Shown here piece after piece: positions 13,694 through 29,543 of a stretch of DNA of 64,000 nucleotides (position 1 is the first letter of the stretch; each line of letters opens with the position of its first letter). The notes under the pieces are model-generated. The model had not been told where the DNA came from. It made no database searches and saw only the letters and a list, made by a program, of their open reading frames with translations. Made by a program: the position numbers and the translations under genes. The stretch spans positions 124,001-188,000 of the forward strand of contig NW_027473344.1 of NCBI RefSeq assembly GCF_050947335.1, read 5' to 3'. Source of the stretch: Megachile rotundata (Eukaryota; Arthropoda; Insecta; Hymenoptera; Megachilidae).

Positions 13694-16600
13694 ATCACAA
13701 TCATACAATCACAATCATACAATCACAATCATACATTCAAAATCATGCAATCACAAACATACAATCACAATCATGCAATCACAATCATACAATCAGAATC
13801 ATACAATCACAATCATTCAATAACAATCGTACAATCACAATCGCACAATCACAATCGCACAACCACAATCAGACAAACACACTCATACAATCACAACCAT
13901 ACAATCACAATCATACAATCACAATCATACCATCACAATCATACTTTCACAATCATACAATCACACTCATACAATCACAATCATACAATCATAATCATAC
14001 AATCACAATCATACAATCACAATCATACAATCAATATCATACAATCACAATCATACAATCGCAAGCATACAATCACAATCATACAATCTCAATCATACAA
14101 TCACAATCATACAATCATAACCATACAAATAGAATCATACATCACAATCATACAATCACAATCATACAATCGCAATCATACAATCTCAACCATTCAATCA
14201 CAATCATACAATCATAATAATACAATTACAATCATACATCACAATCATACAATCACAATCATACAATCGCAATCATACAATCACAATCATACAATCGCAA
14301 TCATACAATTACAATCTCCCAAATACAATCTCCCAAATACAATCATACAATCACAATCATACAATCACAATCATACAATCACAATCATACAATCATAATC
14401 ATACAATCACAATCATACTTTCACAATCATACAATCACAATCATACAATCGCAATCATACAAGCACAATCATACAATCGCAATCATACAATTACAATCTC
14501 CCAAATACAATCGCCCAAATACAATCTCCCAAATACAATCAAACAATCACAATCATACAATCACAATCATACAATCACAATCATACAATCACAATCATAC
14601 AATCACAATCATACAATCACAATCATACAATCACAATCATACAATCACAATCATACAATCACAATCATACAATCACAATCATACAATCACAATCATACTA
14701 TCACAATCGTACAATCACAATCATACAATCACAATCATACCATCACAATCATACAATCACAATCATACAATCCCAATCATACTTTCACAATCATACTATC
14801 ACAATCATACAATCACAATCATACAATCACAGTCATACAATCACTATCATACAATCACAATCATACTATCACAATCATACAATCACAATCATACAATCAC
14901 AATCATACAATCACAATCATACAATCACAATCATACAATCGCAATCATACAATTACAATATCCCAAATACAATCTCCCAAATACAATCATACAATCACAA
15001 TCATACAATCACAATCATACAATCACAATCATACAATCATAATCATACAATCACAATCATACTTTCACAATCATACAATCACAATCATACAATCGCAATC
15101 ATACAATCACAATCATACAATCGCAATCATACAATTACAATCTCCCAAATACAATCGCCCAAATACAATCTCCCAAATACAATCATACATCACAATCATA
15201 CAATCACAATCATACAATCGCAATCATACAATCACAATCATACAATCGCAATCATACAATTACAATCTCCCAAATACAATCTCCCAAATACAATCATACA
15301 ATCACAATCATACAATCACAATCATACATTCAACATCATGCAATCACAATCATACAATCACAATCATGCAATCACAATCATACAATCACAATCATACAAT
15401 CACAATCATACAATCACAATCATACAATCACAATCATACAATCACAATCATACAATCACAATCATACAATCGCAATCATACAATCGCAAGCATACAATCG
15501 CAATCATACAATCGCAATCATACAATTACAATCTCCCAAATACAATCTCCCAAATACAATCATACAATCACAATCATACAATCATAATCATACAATCACA
15601 ATCATACAATCACAATCATTCAATCACAATCATACTAACACAATCATACAATCACAATCATACAATCACAATCATGCAATCACAATCATACATTCAACAT
15701 CATGCAATCACAATCATACAATCACAATCATGCAATCACAATCATACAATCACAATCATACAATCACAATCATACAATCACAATCATGTAATCACAATCA
15801 TACAATCGAATTCATACAATCGCAATCATACAATCACAGTCATACAATCGCAATCATACAATTACAATCTCCCAAATACAATCTCCCAAATACAATCTCC
15901 CAAATACAATCATACAATCAAAATCATACACTCACAATCATACAATCATAATTATACAATTACAATCATACATCACAATCATACAATCACAATCATACAA
16001 TCGCAATCATACAATCACAATCATACAATCGCAATCATACAATTACAATCTCCCAAATACAATCATACAATCACAATCATACAATCACAATCATACAATC
16101 ACAATCATACAATCACAATCATACAATCACAATCATACTATCACAATCATACAATCACAATCATACAATCACAATCATACAATCACAATCATACAATCAC
16201 AATCATACAATCACAATCATACAATCACAATCATACAATCACAATCATACAATCACAATCATACATTCAAAATCATGCAATCACAATCATACAATCACAA
16301 TCATGCAATCACAATCATACAATCAGAATCATACAATCACAATCATTCAATAACAATCGTACTATCACAATCGCACAATCACAATCGCACAACCACAATC
16401 AGACAATCACACTCATACAATCACAACCATACAATCACAATCATACAATCATAATCATACAAATAGAATCATACATCACAATCATACAATCACAATCATA
16501 CAATCGCAATCATACAATCACAATCATACTTTCACAATCATACAATCACAATCATACAATCACAATCATACAATCACACTCATACAGTCACAATCATACA

Positions 16601-18000
16601 ATCACAATCATACAATCACAATCATACAATCGCAATCATACAATCACAATCATACAATCTCAATCATACAATCACAATCATACAATCATAATCATACAAT
16701 TACAATCATACATCACAATCATACAATCACAATCATACAATCGCAATCATACAATCTCAACCATTCAATCACAATCATACAGTCACAATCATACAATCAC
16801 ACTCATACAATCACAATCATACAATCACAATCATACAATCACAATCATACAATCGCAATCATACAATCACAATCATACAATCACAATCATACCATCACAA
16901 TCATACTTTCACAATCATACAATCGCAATCATACAATCACAATCATACAATCACAGTCATACAATCACAATCATACAATCACTATCATACTATCACAATC
17001 ATACAATCACAATCATACAATCACAATCATACAATCACAATCATACAATCACAATCATACAATCACAATCATACAAAGGCAAGCATACAATCACAATCAT
17101 ACAATCTCAACCATACAATCACAATCATACAATCACAATCATGCAATCACAATCATACAATCATATTCATACAATCACAATCATACAATCACAAGCGTAC
17201 ATTCACAATCGTACAATCACAATCGCACAACCACAATCAGACAATCACACTCATACAATCACAATCATACAATCACAATCATACAATCACAATCATACAA
17301 TCACAATCATACAATCACAATCATACAATCACAATCATACAATCACAATCATACAATCACAATCATACATTCAAAATCATGCAATCACAAACATACAATC
17401 ACAATCATGCAATCACAATCATACAATCAGAATCATACAATCACAATCATTCAATAACAATCGTACAATCACAATCGCACAATCACAATCGCACAACCAC
17501 AATCAGACAAACACACTCATACAATCACAACCATACAATCACAATCATACAATCACAATCATACCATCACAATCATACTTTCACAATCATACAATCACAC
17601 TCATACAATCACAATCATACAATCATAATCATACAATCACAATCATACAATCACAATCATACAATCAATATCATACAATCACAATCATACAATCGCAAGC
17701 ATACAATCACAATCATACAATCTCAATCATACAATCACAATCATACAATCATAACCATACAAATAGAATCATACATCACAATCATACAATCACAATCATA
17801 CAATCGCAATCATACAATCTCAACCATTCAATCACAATCATACAATCATAATCATACAATTACAATCATACATCACAATCATACAATCACAATCATACAA
17901 TCGCAATCATACAATCACAATCATACAATCGCAATCATACAATTACAATCTCCCAAATACAATCTCCCAAATACAATCATACAATCACAATCATACAATC
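13694..18000 (+). repeat. Mixed higher-order array with ATG cassettes
   Basis: This stretch contains only variant monomers. Near 13.74 and 17.38 kb it carries the subfamily with ATGCAATCACAAACATAC and AGACAAACACAC changes (landmark ATGs at 13745 and 17379, 3,634 bp apart). It also holds CCC/CGCCC tracts near 14.5 and 15.1 kb, an EcoRI-bearing monomer at 15802-15815, and at 17191 the first ACAAGCGTAC change, which defines the central subfamily of the window. Confidence 0.85.
15808..15813. other. EcoRI site in variant monomer ACAATCGAATTCAT
   Basis: GAATTC lies within a variant monomer that I found only five times in the window: sites at 15808, 26748, 31960, 44858 and 52750. It is preceded by a CATGTAATC or CATGTAACC monomer each time. 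It is a landmark of one higher-order block, not a functional site as far as can be seen. Confidence 0.9.
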
Positions 18001-19913
18001 ACAATCATACAATCACAATCATACAATCATAATCATACAATCACAATCATACTTTCACAATCATACAATCACAATCATACAATCGCAATCATACAATCAC
18101 AATCATACAATCGCAATCATACAATCACAATCATTCAATAACAATCGTACTATCACAATCGCACAATCACAATCGCACAACCACAATCAGACAATCACAC
18201 TCATACAATCACAACCATACAATCACAATCATACAATCATAATCATACAAATAGAATCATACATCACAATCATACAATCACAATCATACAATCGCAATCA
18301 TACAATCACAATCATACTTTCACAATCATACAATCACAATCATACAATCACAATCATACAATCACACTCATACAGTCACAATCATACAATCACAATCATA
18401 CAATCACAATCATACAATCGCAATCATACAATCACAATCATACAATCTCAATCATACAATCACAATCATACAATCAGAATCATACAATTACAATCATACA
18501 TCACAATCATACAATCACAATCATACAATCGCAATCATACAATCTCAACCATTCAATCACAATCATACAGTCACAATCATACAATCACACTCATACAATC
18601 ACAATCATACAATCACAATCATACAATCACAATCATACAATCGCAATCATACAATCACAATCATACAATCACAATCATACCATCACAATCATACTTTCAC
18701 AATCATACAATCGCAATCATACAATCACAATCATACAATCACAGTCATACAATCACAATCATACAATCACTATCATACTATCACAATCATACAATCACAA
18801 TCATACAATCACAATCATACAATCACAATCATACAATCACAATCATACAATCACAATCATACAAAGGCAAGCATACAATCACAATCATACAATCTCAACC
18901 ATACAATCACAATCATACAATCACAATCATGCAATCACAATCATACAATCATATTCATACAATCACAATCATACAATCACAAGCGTACATTCACAATCGT
19001 ACAATCACAATCGCACAACCACAATCAGACAATCACACTCATACAATCACAATCATACAATCACAATCATACAATCACAATCATACAATCACAATCATAC
19101 AATCACAATCATACAATCACAATCATACAATCACAATCATACAATCACAATCATACATTCAAAATCATGCAATCACAAACATACAATCACAATCATGCAA
19201 TCACAATCATACAATCAGAATCATACAATCACAATCATTCAATAACAATCGCACAATCACAATCGCACAATCACAATCGCACAACCACAATCAGACAAAC
19301 ACACTCATACAATCACAACCATACAATCACAATCATACAATCACAATCATACCATCACAATCATACTTTCACAATCATACAATCACACTCATACAATCAC
19401 AATCATACAATCATAATCATACAATCACAATCATACAATCACAATCATACAATCAATATCATACAATCACAATCATACAATCGCAAGCATACAATCACAA
19501 TCATACAATCTCAATCATACAATCACAATCATACAATCATAACCATACAAATAGAATCATACATCACAATCATACAATCACAATCATACAATCAATATCA
19601 TACAATCACAATCATACAATCGCAAGCATACAATCACAATCATACAATCTCAATCATACAATCACAATCATACAATCATAACCATACAAATAGAATCATA
19701 CATCACAATCATACAATCACAATCATACAATCGCAATCATACAATCTCAACCATTCAATCACAATCATACAATCATAATCATACAATTACAATCATACAT
19801 CACAATCATACAATCACAATCATACAATCGCAATCATACAATCACAATCATACAATCGCAATCATACAATTACAATCTCCCAAATACAATCTCCCAAATA
19901 CAATCATACAATC
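18001..19913 (+). repeat. 1,913-bp tandem duplication, copy 1
   Basis: Landmarks repeat 1,913 bp apart in the next copy: TCATTCAATA 18131/20044, ACAAAGGC 18861/20774, ACAAGCGTAC 18979/20892. The length equals 137 x 14 minus 5, and I count five 13-bp monomers within the period. The copy has G at 18477 (CAGAATCAT) where copy 2 has T at 20390. It contains an internal local duplication of the CAATATCAT/GCAAGCAT/CTCAATCAT stretch near 19.45-19.70 kb that the related block at 17.38-18.03 kb lacks. Confidence 0.88.
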
Positions 19914-21826
19914 ACAATCATACAATCACAATCATACAATCATAATCATACAATCACAATCATACTTTCACAATCATACAATCACAATCATACAATCGCA
20001 ATCATACAATCACAATCATACAATCGCAATCATACAATCACAATCATTCAATAACAATCGTACTATCACAATCGCACAATCACAATCGCACAACCACAAT
20101 CAGACAATCACACTCATACAATCACAACCATACAATCACAATCATACAATCATAATCATACAAATAGAATCATACATCACAATCATACAATCACAATCAT
20201 ACAATCGCAATCATACAATCACAATCATACTTTCACAATCATACAATCACAATCATACAATCACAATCATACAATCACACTCATACAGTCACAATCATAC
20301 AATCACAATCATACAATCACAATCATACAATCGCAATCATACAATCACAATCATACAATCTCAATCATACAATCACAATCATACAATCATAATCATACAA
20401 TTACAATCATACATCACAATCATACAATCACAATCATACAATCGCAATCATACAATCTCAACCATTCAATCACAATCATACAGTCACAATCATACAATCA
20501 CACTCATACAATCACAATCATACAATCACAATCATACAATCACAATCATACAATCGCAATCATACAATCACAATCATACAATCACAATCATACCATCACA
20601 ATCATACTTTCACAATCATACAATCGCAATCATACAATCACAATCATACAATCACAGTCATACAATCACAATCATACAATCACTATCATACTATCACAAT
20701 CATACAATCACAATCATACAATCACAATCATACAATCACAATCATACAATCACAATCATACAATCACAATCATACAAAGGCAAGCATACAATCACAATCA
20801 TACAATCTCAACCATACAATCACAATCATACAATCACAATCATGCAATCACAATCATACAATCATATTCATACAATCACAATCATACAATCACAAGCGTA
20901 CATTCACAATCGTACAATCACAATCGCACAACCACAATCAGACAATCACACTCATACAATCACAATCATACAATCACAATCATACAATCACAATCATACA
21001 ATCACAATCATACAATCACAATCATACAATCACAATCATACAATCACAATCATACAATCACAATCATACATTCAAAATCATGCAATCACAAACATACAAT
21101 CACAATCATGCAATCACAATCATACAATCAGAATCATACAATCACAATCATTCAATAACAATCGCACAATCACAATCGCACAATCACAATCGCACAACCA
21201 CAATCAGACAAACACACTCATACAATCACAACCATACAATCACAATCATACAATCACAATCATACCATCACAATCATACTTTCACAATCATACAATCACA
21301 CTCATACAATCACAATCATACAATCATAATCATACAATCACAATCATACAATCACAATCATACAATCAATATCATACAATCACAATCATACAATCGCAAG
21401 CATACAATCACAATCATACAATCTCAATCATACAATCACAATCATACAATCATAACCATACAAATAGAATCATACATCACAATCATACAATCACAATCAT
21501 ACAATCAATATCATACAATCACAATCATACAATCGCAAGCATACAATCACAATCATACAATCTCAATCATACAATCACAATCATACAATCATAACCATAC
21601 AAATAGAATCATACATCACAATCATACAATCACAATCATACAATCGCAATCATACAATCTCAACCATTCAATCACAATCATACAATCATAATCATACAAT
21701 TACAACCATACATCACAATCATACAATCACAATCATACAATCGCAATCATACAATCACAATCATACAATCGCAATCATACAATTACAATCTCCCAAATAC
21801 AATCTCCCAAATACAATCATACAATC
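19914..21826 (+). repeat. 1,913-bp tandem duplication, copy 2
   Basis: This is the second copy of the block at 18001-19913, including its internal local duplication. I saw only isolated differences, at 20390 (T for G) and near 21699 (ACAACCATAC for ACAATCATAC). The match stops where the next stretch has three rather than two plain monomers before the TAA variant. Near identity implies a recent event. Confidence 0.88.
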
Positions 21827-22841
21827 ACAATCATACAATCACAATCATACAATCACAATCATACAATCATAATCATACAATCACAATCATACTTTCACAA
21901 TCATACAATCACAATCATACAATCGCAATCATACAATCACAATCATACAATCGCAATCATACAATTACAATCTCCCAAATACAATCGCCCAAATACAATC
22001 TCCCAAATACAATCAAACAATCACAATCATACAATCACAATCATACAATCACAATCATACAATCACAATCATACAATCACAATCATACAATCACAATCAT
22101 ACAATCACAATCATACAATCACAATCATACTATCACAATCGTACAATCACAATCATACAATCACAATCATACAATCACAATCATACAATCACAATCATAC
22201 AATCCCAATCATACTTTCACAATCATACTATCACAATCATACAATCACAATCATACAATCACAGTCATACAATCACAATCATACAATCACAATCATACTA
22301 TCACAATCATACAATCACAATCATACAATCACAATCATACAATCACAATCATACAATCGCAATCATACAATTACAATATCCCAAATACAATCTCCCAAAT
22401 ACAATCATACAATCACAATCATACAATCACAATCATACAATCACAATCATACAATCATAATCATACAATCACAATCATACTTTCACAATCATACAATCAC
22501 AATCATACAATCGCAATCATACAATCACAATCATACAATCGCAATCATACAATTACAATCTCCCAAATACAATCGCCCAAATACAATCTCCCAAATACAA
22601 TCATACATCACAATCATACAATCACAATCATACAATCGCAATCATACAATCACAATCATACAATCGCAATCATACAATTACAATCTCCCAAATACAATCT
22701 CCCAAATACAATCTCCCAAATACAATCATACAATCACAATCATACAATCACAATCATACATTCAACATCCTGCAATCACAATCATACAATCACAATCATG
22801 CAATCACAATCATACAATCACAATCATACAATCACAATCAT

Positions 22842-23261
22842 ACTATCACAATCATACAATCACAATCATACAATCACAATCATACAATCACAATCATACA
22901 ATCATAATCATACAATCACAATCATACAATCACAATCATACAATCAATATCATACAATCACAATCATACAATCGCAAGCATACAATCACAATCATACAAT
23001 CTCAATCATACAATCACAATCATACAATCACAATCATACAATCACAATCATACAATCACAGTCATACAATCACAATCATACAATCACAATCATACTATCA
23101 CAATCATACAATCACAATCATACAATCACAATCATACAATCACAATCATACAATCATAATCATACAATCACAATCATACAATCACAATCATACAATCAAT
23201 ATCATACAATCACAGTCATACAATCGCAAGCATACAATCACAATCATACAATCTCAATCAT
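22842..23261 (+). repeat. 252-bp module, tandem pair, copy 5
   Basis: ACAATCAATATCAT at 22940 and 23192, 252 bp apart, closed by ACAATCTCAATCAT at 23248. The leading GTCAT variant of the first unit is missing, replaced by an ATG cassette on the left. The module is followed at 23942 by CGTATAATC and at 24224 by the ACAAAGGC monomer, the same order as at 7.7-9.0 and 12.2-13.4 kb. Confidence 0.85.
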
Positions 23262-24400
23262 ACAATCACAATCATACAATCATAATCATGCAAATAGAAT
23301 CATACATCACAATCATACAATCACAATCATACAATCGCAATCATACAATCACAATCATACTTTCACAATCATACAATCACAATCGTACAATCACAATCAT
23401 ACAATCACACTCATACAATCACAATCATACAATCACAATCATACAATCACAATCATACAATCGCAATCATACAATCACTATCATACAATCTCAATCATAC
23501 AATCACAATCATACAATCATAATCATACAATTACAATCATACATCACAATCACACAATCACAATCATACAATCGCAATCATACAACCACAATCATACAAT
23601 CACAATCATACAATCACAATCATACAATTACAATCATACATCACAATCATACAATCACAATCATACAATCGCAATCATACAATCACAATCATACAATCAC
23701 AATCATACAATCATAATCATACAATTACAATCATTCATCACAATCATACAATCACAATCATACAATCACAATCATGCAATCACAATCATACAATCAGAAT
23801 CATACAATCACAATCATTCAATAACAATCATACATTCAAAATCATGCAATCACAATCATACAATCACAATCATGCAATCACAATCATACAATCAGAATCA
23901 TACAATCACAATCATTCAACTACAATCGTTCAATCACAATCGTATAATCACAATCGCACAACCACAATCAGACAATAACACTCATACAATCACAATCATA
24001 CAATCACAATCATACAATCACAATCATACCATCACAATCATACTTTCACAATCATACAATCGCAATCATACAATCACAATCATACAATCACAGTCATACA
24101 ATCACAATCATACAATCACTATCATACTATCACAATCATACAATCACAATCATACAATCACAATCATACAATCACAATCATACAATCACAATCATACAAT
24201 CACAATCATACAATCACAATCATACAAAGGCAAGCATACAATCACAATCATACAATCTCAACCATACAATCACAATCATACAATCACAATCATGCAATCA
24301 CAATCATACAATCATATTCATACAATCACAATCATACAATCACAATCGTACATTCACAATCGTACAATCACAATCGCACAACCACAATCAGACAATCACA

Positions 24401-27400
24401 CTCATAAAATCACAATCATACAATCACAATCATACAATCACAATCATACAATCACAATCATACAATCACAATCATACAATCACAATCATACAATCACAAT
24501 CATACAATCACAATCATACAATCACAATCATACAATCACAATCATACAATCACAATCATACATTCAAAATCATGCAATCACAAACATACAATCACAATCA
24601 TGCAATCACAATCATACAATCAGAATCATACAATCACAATCATTCAATAACAATCGTACAATCACAATCGCACAATCACAATCGCACAACCACAATCAGA
24701 CAAACACACTCATACAATCACAACCATACAATCACAATCATACAATCACAATCATACCATCACAATCATACTTTCACAATCATACAATCACACTCATACA
24801 ATCACAATCATGCAATCATAATCATACAATCACAATCATACAATCACAATCATACAATCAATATCATACAATCACAATCATACAATCGCAAGCATACAAT
24901 CACAATCATACAATCTCAATCATACAATCACAATCATACAATCATAACCATACAAATAGAATCATACATCACAATCATACAATCACAATCATACAATCGC
25001 AATCATACAATCTCAACCATTCAATCACAATCATACAATCATAATCATACAATTACAATCATACATCACAATCATACAATCACAATCATACAATCGCAAT
25101 CATACAATCACAATCATACAATCGCAATCATACAATTACAATCTCCCAAATACAATCTCCCAAATACAATCATACAATCACAATCATACAATCACAATCA
25201 TACAATCACAATCATACAATCATAATCATACAATCACAATCATACTTTCACAATCATACAATCACAATCATACAATCGCAATCATACAATCACAATCATA
25301 CAATCGCAATCATACAATTACAATCTCCCAAATACAATCGCCCAAATACAATCTCCCAAATACAATCAAACAATCACAATCATACAATCACAATCATACA
25401 ATCACAATCATACAATCACAATCATACAATCACAATCATACAATCACAATCATACAATCACAATCATACAATCACAATCATACAATCACAATCATACAAT
25501 CACAATCATACAATCACAATCGTACTATCACAATCGTACAATCACAATCATACAATCACAATCATACCATCACAATCATACAATCACAATCATACAATCC
25601 CAATCATACTTTCACAATCATACTATCACAATCATACAATCACAATCATACAATCACAGTCATACAATCACAATCATACAATCACAATCATACTATCACA
25701 ATCATACAATCACAATCATACAATCGCAAGCATACAATCGCAATCATACAATCGCAATCATACAATTACAATCTCCCAAATACAATCTCCCAAATACAAT
25801 CATACAATCACAATCATACAATCATAATCATACAATCACAATCATACAATCACAATCATTCAATCACAATCATACTAACACAATCATACAATCACAATCA
25901 TACAATCACAATCATGCAATCACAATCATACATTCACAATCATACAATCGCAATCATACAATCACAATCATACAATCGCAATCATACAATTACAATCTCC
26001 CAAATACAATCTCCCAAATACAATCTCCCAAATACAATCATACAATCACAATCATACAATCACAATCATACATTCAACATCATGCAATCACAATCATACA
26101 ATCACAATCATGCAATCACAATCATACAATCATAATCATACAATCACAATCATACAATCACAATCATACAATCACAATCATACATTCAAAATCATGCAAT
26201 CACAATCATACAATCACAATCATGCAATCACAATCATACAATCACAATCATACATTCAAAATCATGCAATCACAATCATACAATCACAATCATGCAATCA
26301 CAATCATACAATCACAATCATACAATCACAATCATACAATCACAATCATACAATCACAATCATACAATCACAATCATACAATCACAATCATACAATCACA
26401 ATCATACAATCGCAATCATACAATCGCAAGCATACAATCGCAATCATACAATCGCAATCATACAATTACAATCTCCCAAATACAATCTCCCAAATACAAT
26501 CATACAATCACAATCATACAATCATAATCATACAATCACAATCATACAATCACAATCATTCAATCACAATCATACTAACACAATCATACAATCACAATCA
26601 TACAATCACAATCATGCAATCACAATCATACATTCAACATCATGCAATCACAATCATACAATCACAATCATGCAATCACAATCATACAATCACAATCATA
26701 CAATCACAATCATAAATTCACAATCATGTAATCACAATCATACAATCGAATTCATACAATCGCAATCATACAATCACAGTCATACAATCGCAATCATACA
26801 ATTACAATCTCCCAAATACAATCTCCCAAATACAATCTCCCAAATACAATCATACAATCAAAATCATACACTCACAATCATACAATCATAATTATACAAT
26901 TACAATCATACATCACAATCATACAATCACAATCATACAATCGCAATCATACAATCACAATCATACAATCGCAATCATACAATTACAATCTCCCAAATAC
27001 AATCATACAATCACAATCATACAATCACAATCATACAATCACAATCATACAATCACAATCATACAATCACAATCATACTATCACAATCATACAATCACAA
27101 TCATACAATCACAATCATACAATCACAATCATACAATCACAATCATACAATCACAATCATACAATCACAATCATACATTCAAAATCATGCAATCACAATC
27201 ATACAATCACAATCATGCAATCACAATCATACAATCAGAATCATACAATCACAATCATTCAATAACAATCGTACTATCACAATCGCACAATCACAATCGC
27301 ACAACCACAATCAGACAATCACACTCATACAATCACAACCATACAATCACAATCATACAATCATAATCATACAAATAGAATCATACATCACAATCATACA

Positions 27401-28355
27401 ATCACAATCATACAATCGCAATCATACAATCACAATCATACTTTCACAATCATACAATCACAATCATACAATCACAATCATACAATCACACTCATACAAT
27501 CACAATCATACAATCACAATCATACAATCACAATCATACAATCGCAATCATACAATCACAATCATACAATCTCAATCATACAATCACAATCATACAATCA
27601 TAATCATACAATTACAATCATACATCACAATCATACAATCACAATCATACATTCGCAATCATACAATCTCAACCATTCAATCACAATCATACAGTCACAA
27701 TCATACAATCACACTCATACAATCACAATCATACAATCACAATCATACAATCACAATCATACAATCGCAATCATACAATCACAATCATACAATCACAATC
27801 ATACCATCACAATCATACTTTCACAATCATACAATCGCAATCATACAATCACAATCATACAATCACAGTCATACAATCACAATCATACAATCACTATCAT
27901 ACTATCACAATCATACAATCACAATCATACAATCACAATCATACAATCACAATCATACAATCACAATCATACAATCACAATCATACAAAGGCAAGCATAC
28001 AATCACAATCATACAATCTCAACCATACAATCACAATCATACAATCACAATCATGCAATCACAATCATACAATCATATTCATACAATCACAATCATACAA
28101 TCACAAGCGTACATTCACAATCGTACAATCACAATCGCACAACCACAATCAGACAATCACACTCATACAATCACAATCATACAATCACAATCATACAATC
28201 ACAATCATACAATCACAATCATACAATCACAATCATACAATCACAATCATACAATCACAATCATACAATCACAATCATACAATCACAATCATACATTCAA
28301 AATCATGCAATCACAAACATACAATCACAATCATGCAATCACAATCATACAATCA
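24401..28355 (+). repeat. ~5.1-5.2 kb higher-order block, copy 1
   Basis: This block matches 29544-33581. Offsets step up from 5,115-5,143 bp on the left (CTCATAAAATC 24401/29544, ATG 24572/29687) to 5,198 (ATG 26110/31308), 5,212 (GAATTC 26748/31960) and 5,226 bp (ACAAAGGC 27985/33211). The steps after the first segment are multiples of 14, so they reflect monomer gains. The stretch 25.7-26.0 kb is different in the two copies. The right end is where copy 1 has CACAATC and copy 2 has CAGAATC after an ATG monomer. Confidence 0.82.
26748..26753. other. EcoRI site in variant monomer
   Basis: GAATTC in ACAATCGAATTCAT, preceded by CATGTAATC. Just upstream this copy has CATAAATTCAC, which the other copies of the block do not show. 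Confidence 0.9.
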
Positions 28356-28849
28356 CAATCATACAATCACAATCATACAATTACAATCATACATCACAAT
28401 CATACAATCACAATCATACAATCGCAATCATACAATCACAATCATACAATCACAATCATACAATCATAATCATACAATTACAATCATTCATCACAATCAT
28501 ACAATCACAATCATACAATCACAATCATGCAATCACAATCATACAATCACAATCATACCATCACAATCATACTTTCACAATCATACAATCGCAATCATAC
28601 AATCACAATCATACAATCACAGTCATACAATCACAATCATACAATCACTATCATACTATCACAATCATACAATCACAATCATACAATCACAATCATACAA
28701 TCACAATCATACAATCACAATCATACAATCACAATCATACAATCACAATCATACAAAGGCAAGCATACAATCACAATCATACAATCTCAACCATACAATC
28801 ACAATCATACAATCACAATCATACAATCACAATCATACAATCACAATCA

Positions 28850-29440
28850 TACAATCACAATCATACATTCAAAATCATGCAATCACAAACATACAATCAC
28901 AATCATGCAATCACAATCATACAATCAGAATCATACAATCACAATCATTCAATAACAATCGTACAATCACAATCATACAATCATAACCATACAAATAGAA
29001 TCATACATCACAATCATACAATCACAATCATACAATCACAATCATACAATCACAATCATACAATCACAATCATACAATCACAATCATACAATCACAATCA
29101 TACAATCACAATCATACAATCACAATCATACAATCACAATCATACATTCAAAATCATGCAATCACAAACATACAATCACAATCATGCAATCACAATCATA
29201 CAATCAGAATCATACAATCACAATCATTCAATAACAATCGTACAATCACAATCATACAATCATAACCATACAAATAGAATCATACATCACAATCATACAA
29301 TCACAATCATACAATCACAATCATACAATCACAATCATACAATCACAACCATACAATCACAATCATACAATCACAATCATACAATCACAATCATACAATC
29401 ACAATCATACAATCACAATCATACATTCAAAATCATGCAA
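28850..29440 (+). repeat. 279-bp unit in three successive copies
   Basis: ATTCAAAATCATG landmarks occur with their TTC at 28868, 29147 and 29426, exactly 279 bp apart each time. The length is 20 x 14 minus 1, and each unit has one 13-bp monomer (after ACAAATAGAATCAT). The third unit diverges after the landmark into CATATTCATAC. This triplication separates the two ~5.2 kb blocks and appears nowhere else in the window. Confidence 0.88.
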
Positions 29441-29543
29441 TCACAATCATACAATCATATTCATACAATCACAATCATACAATCACAATCGTACATTCAC
29501 AATCGTACAATCACAATCGCACAACCACAATCAGACAATCACA

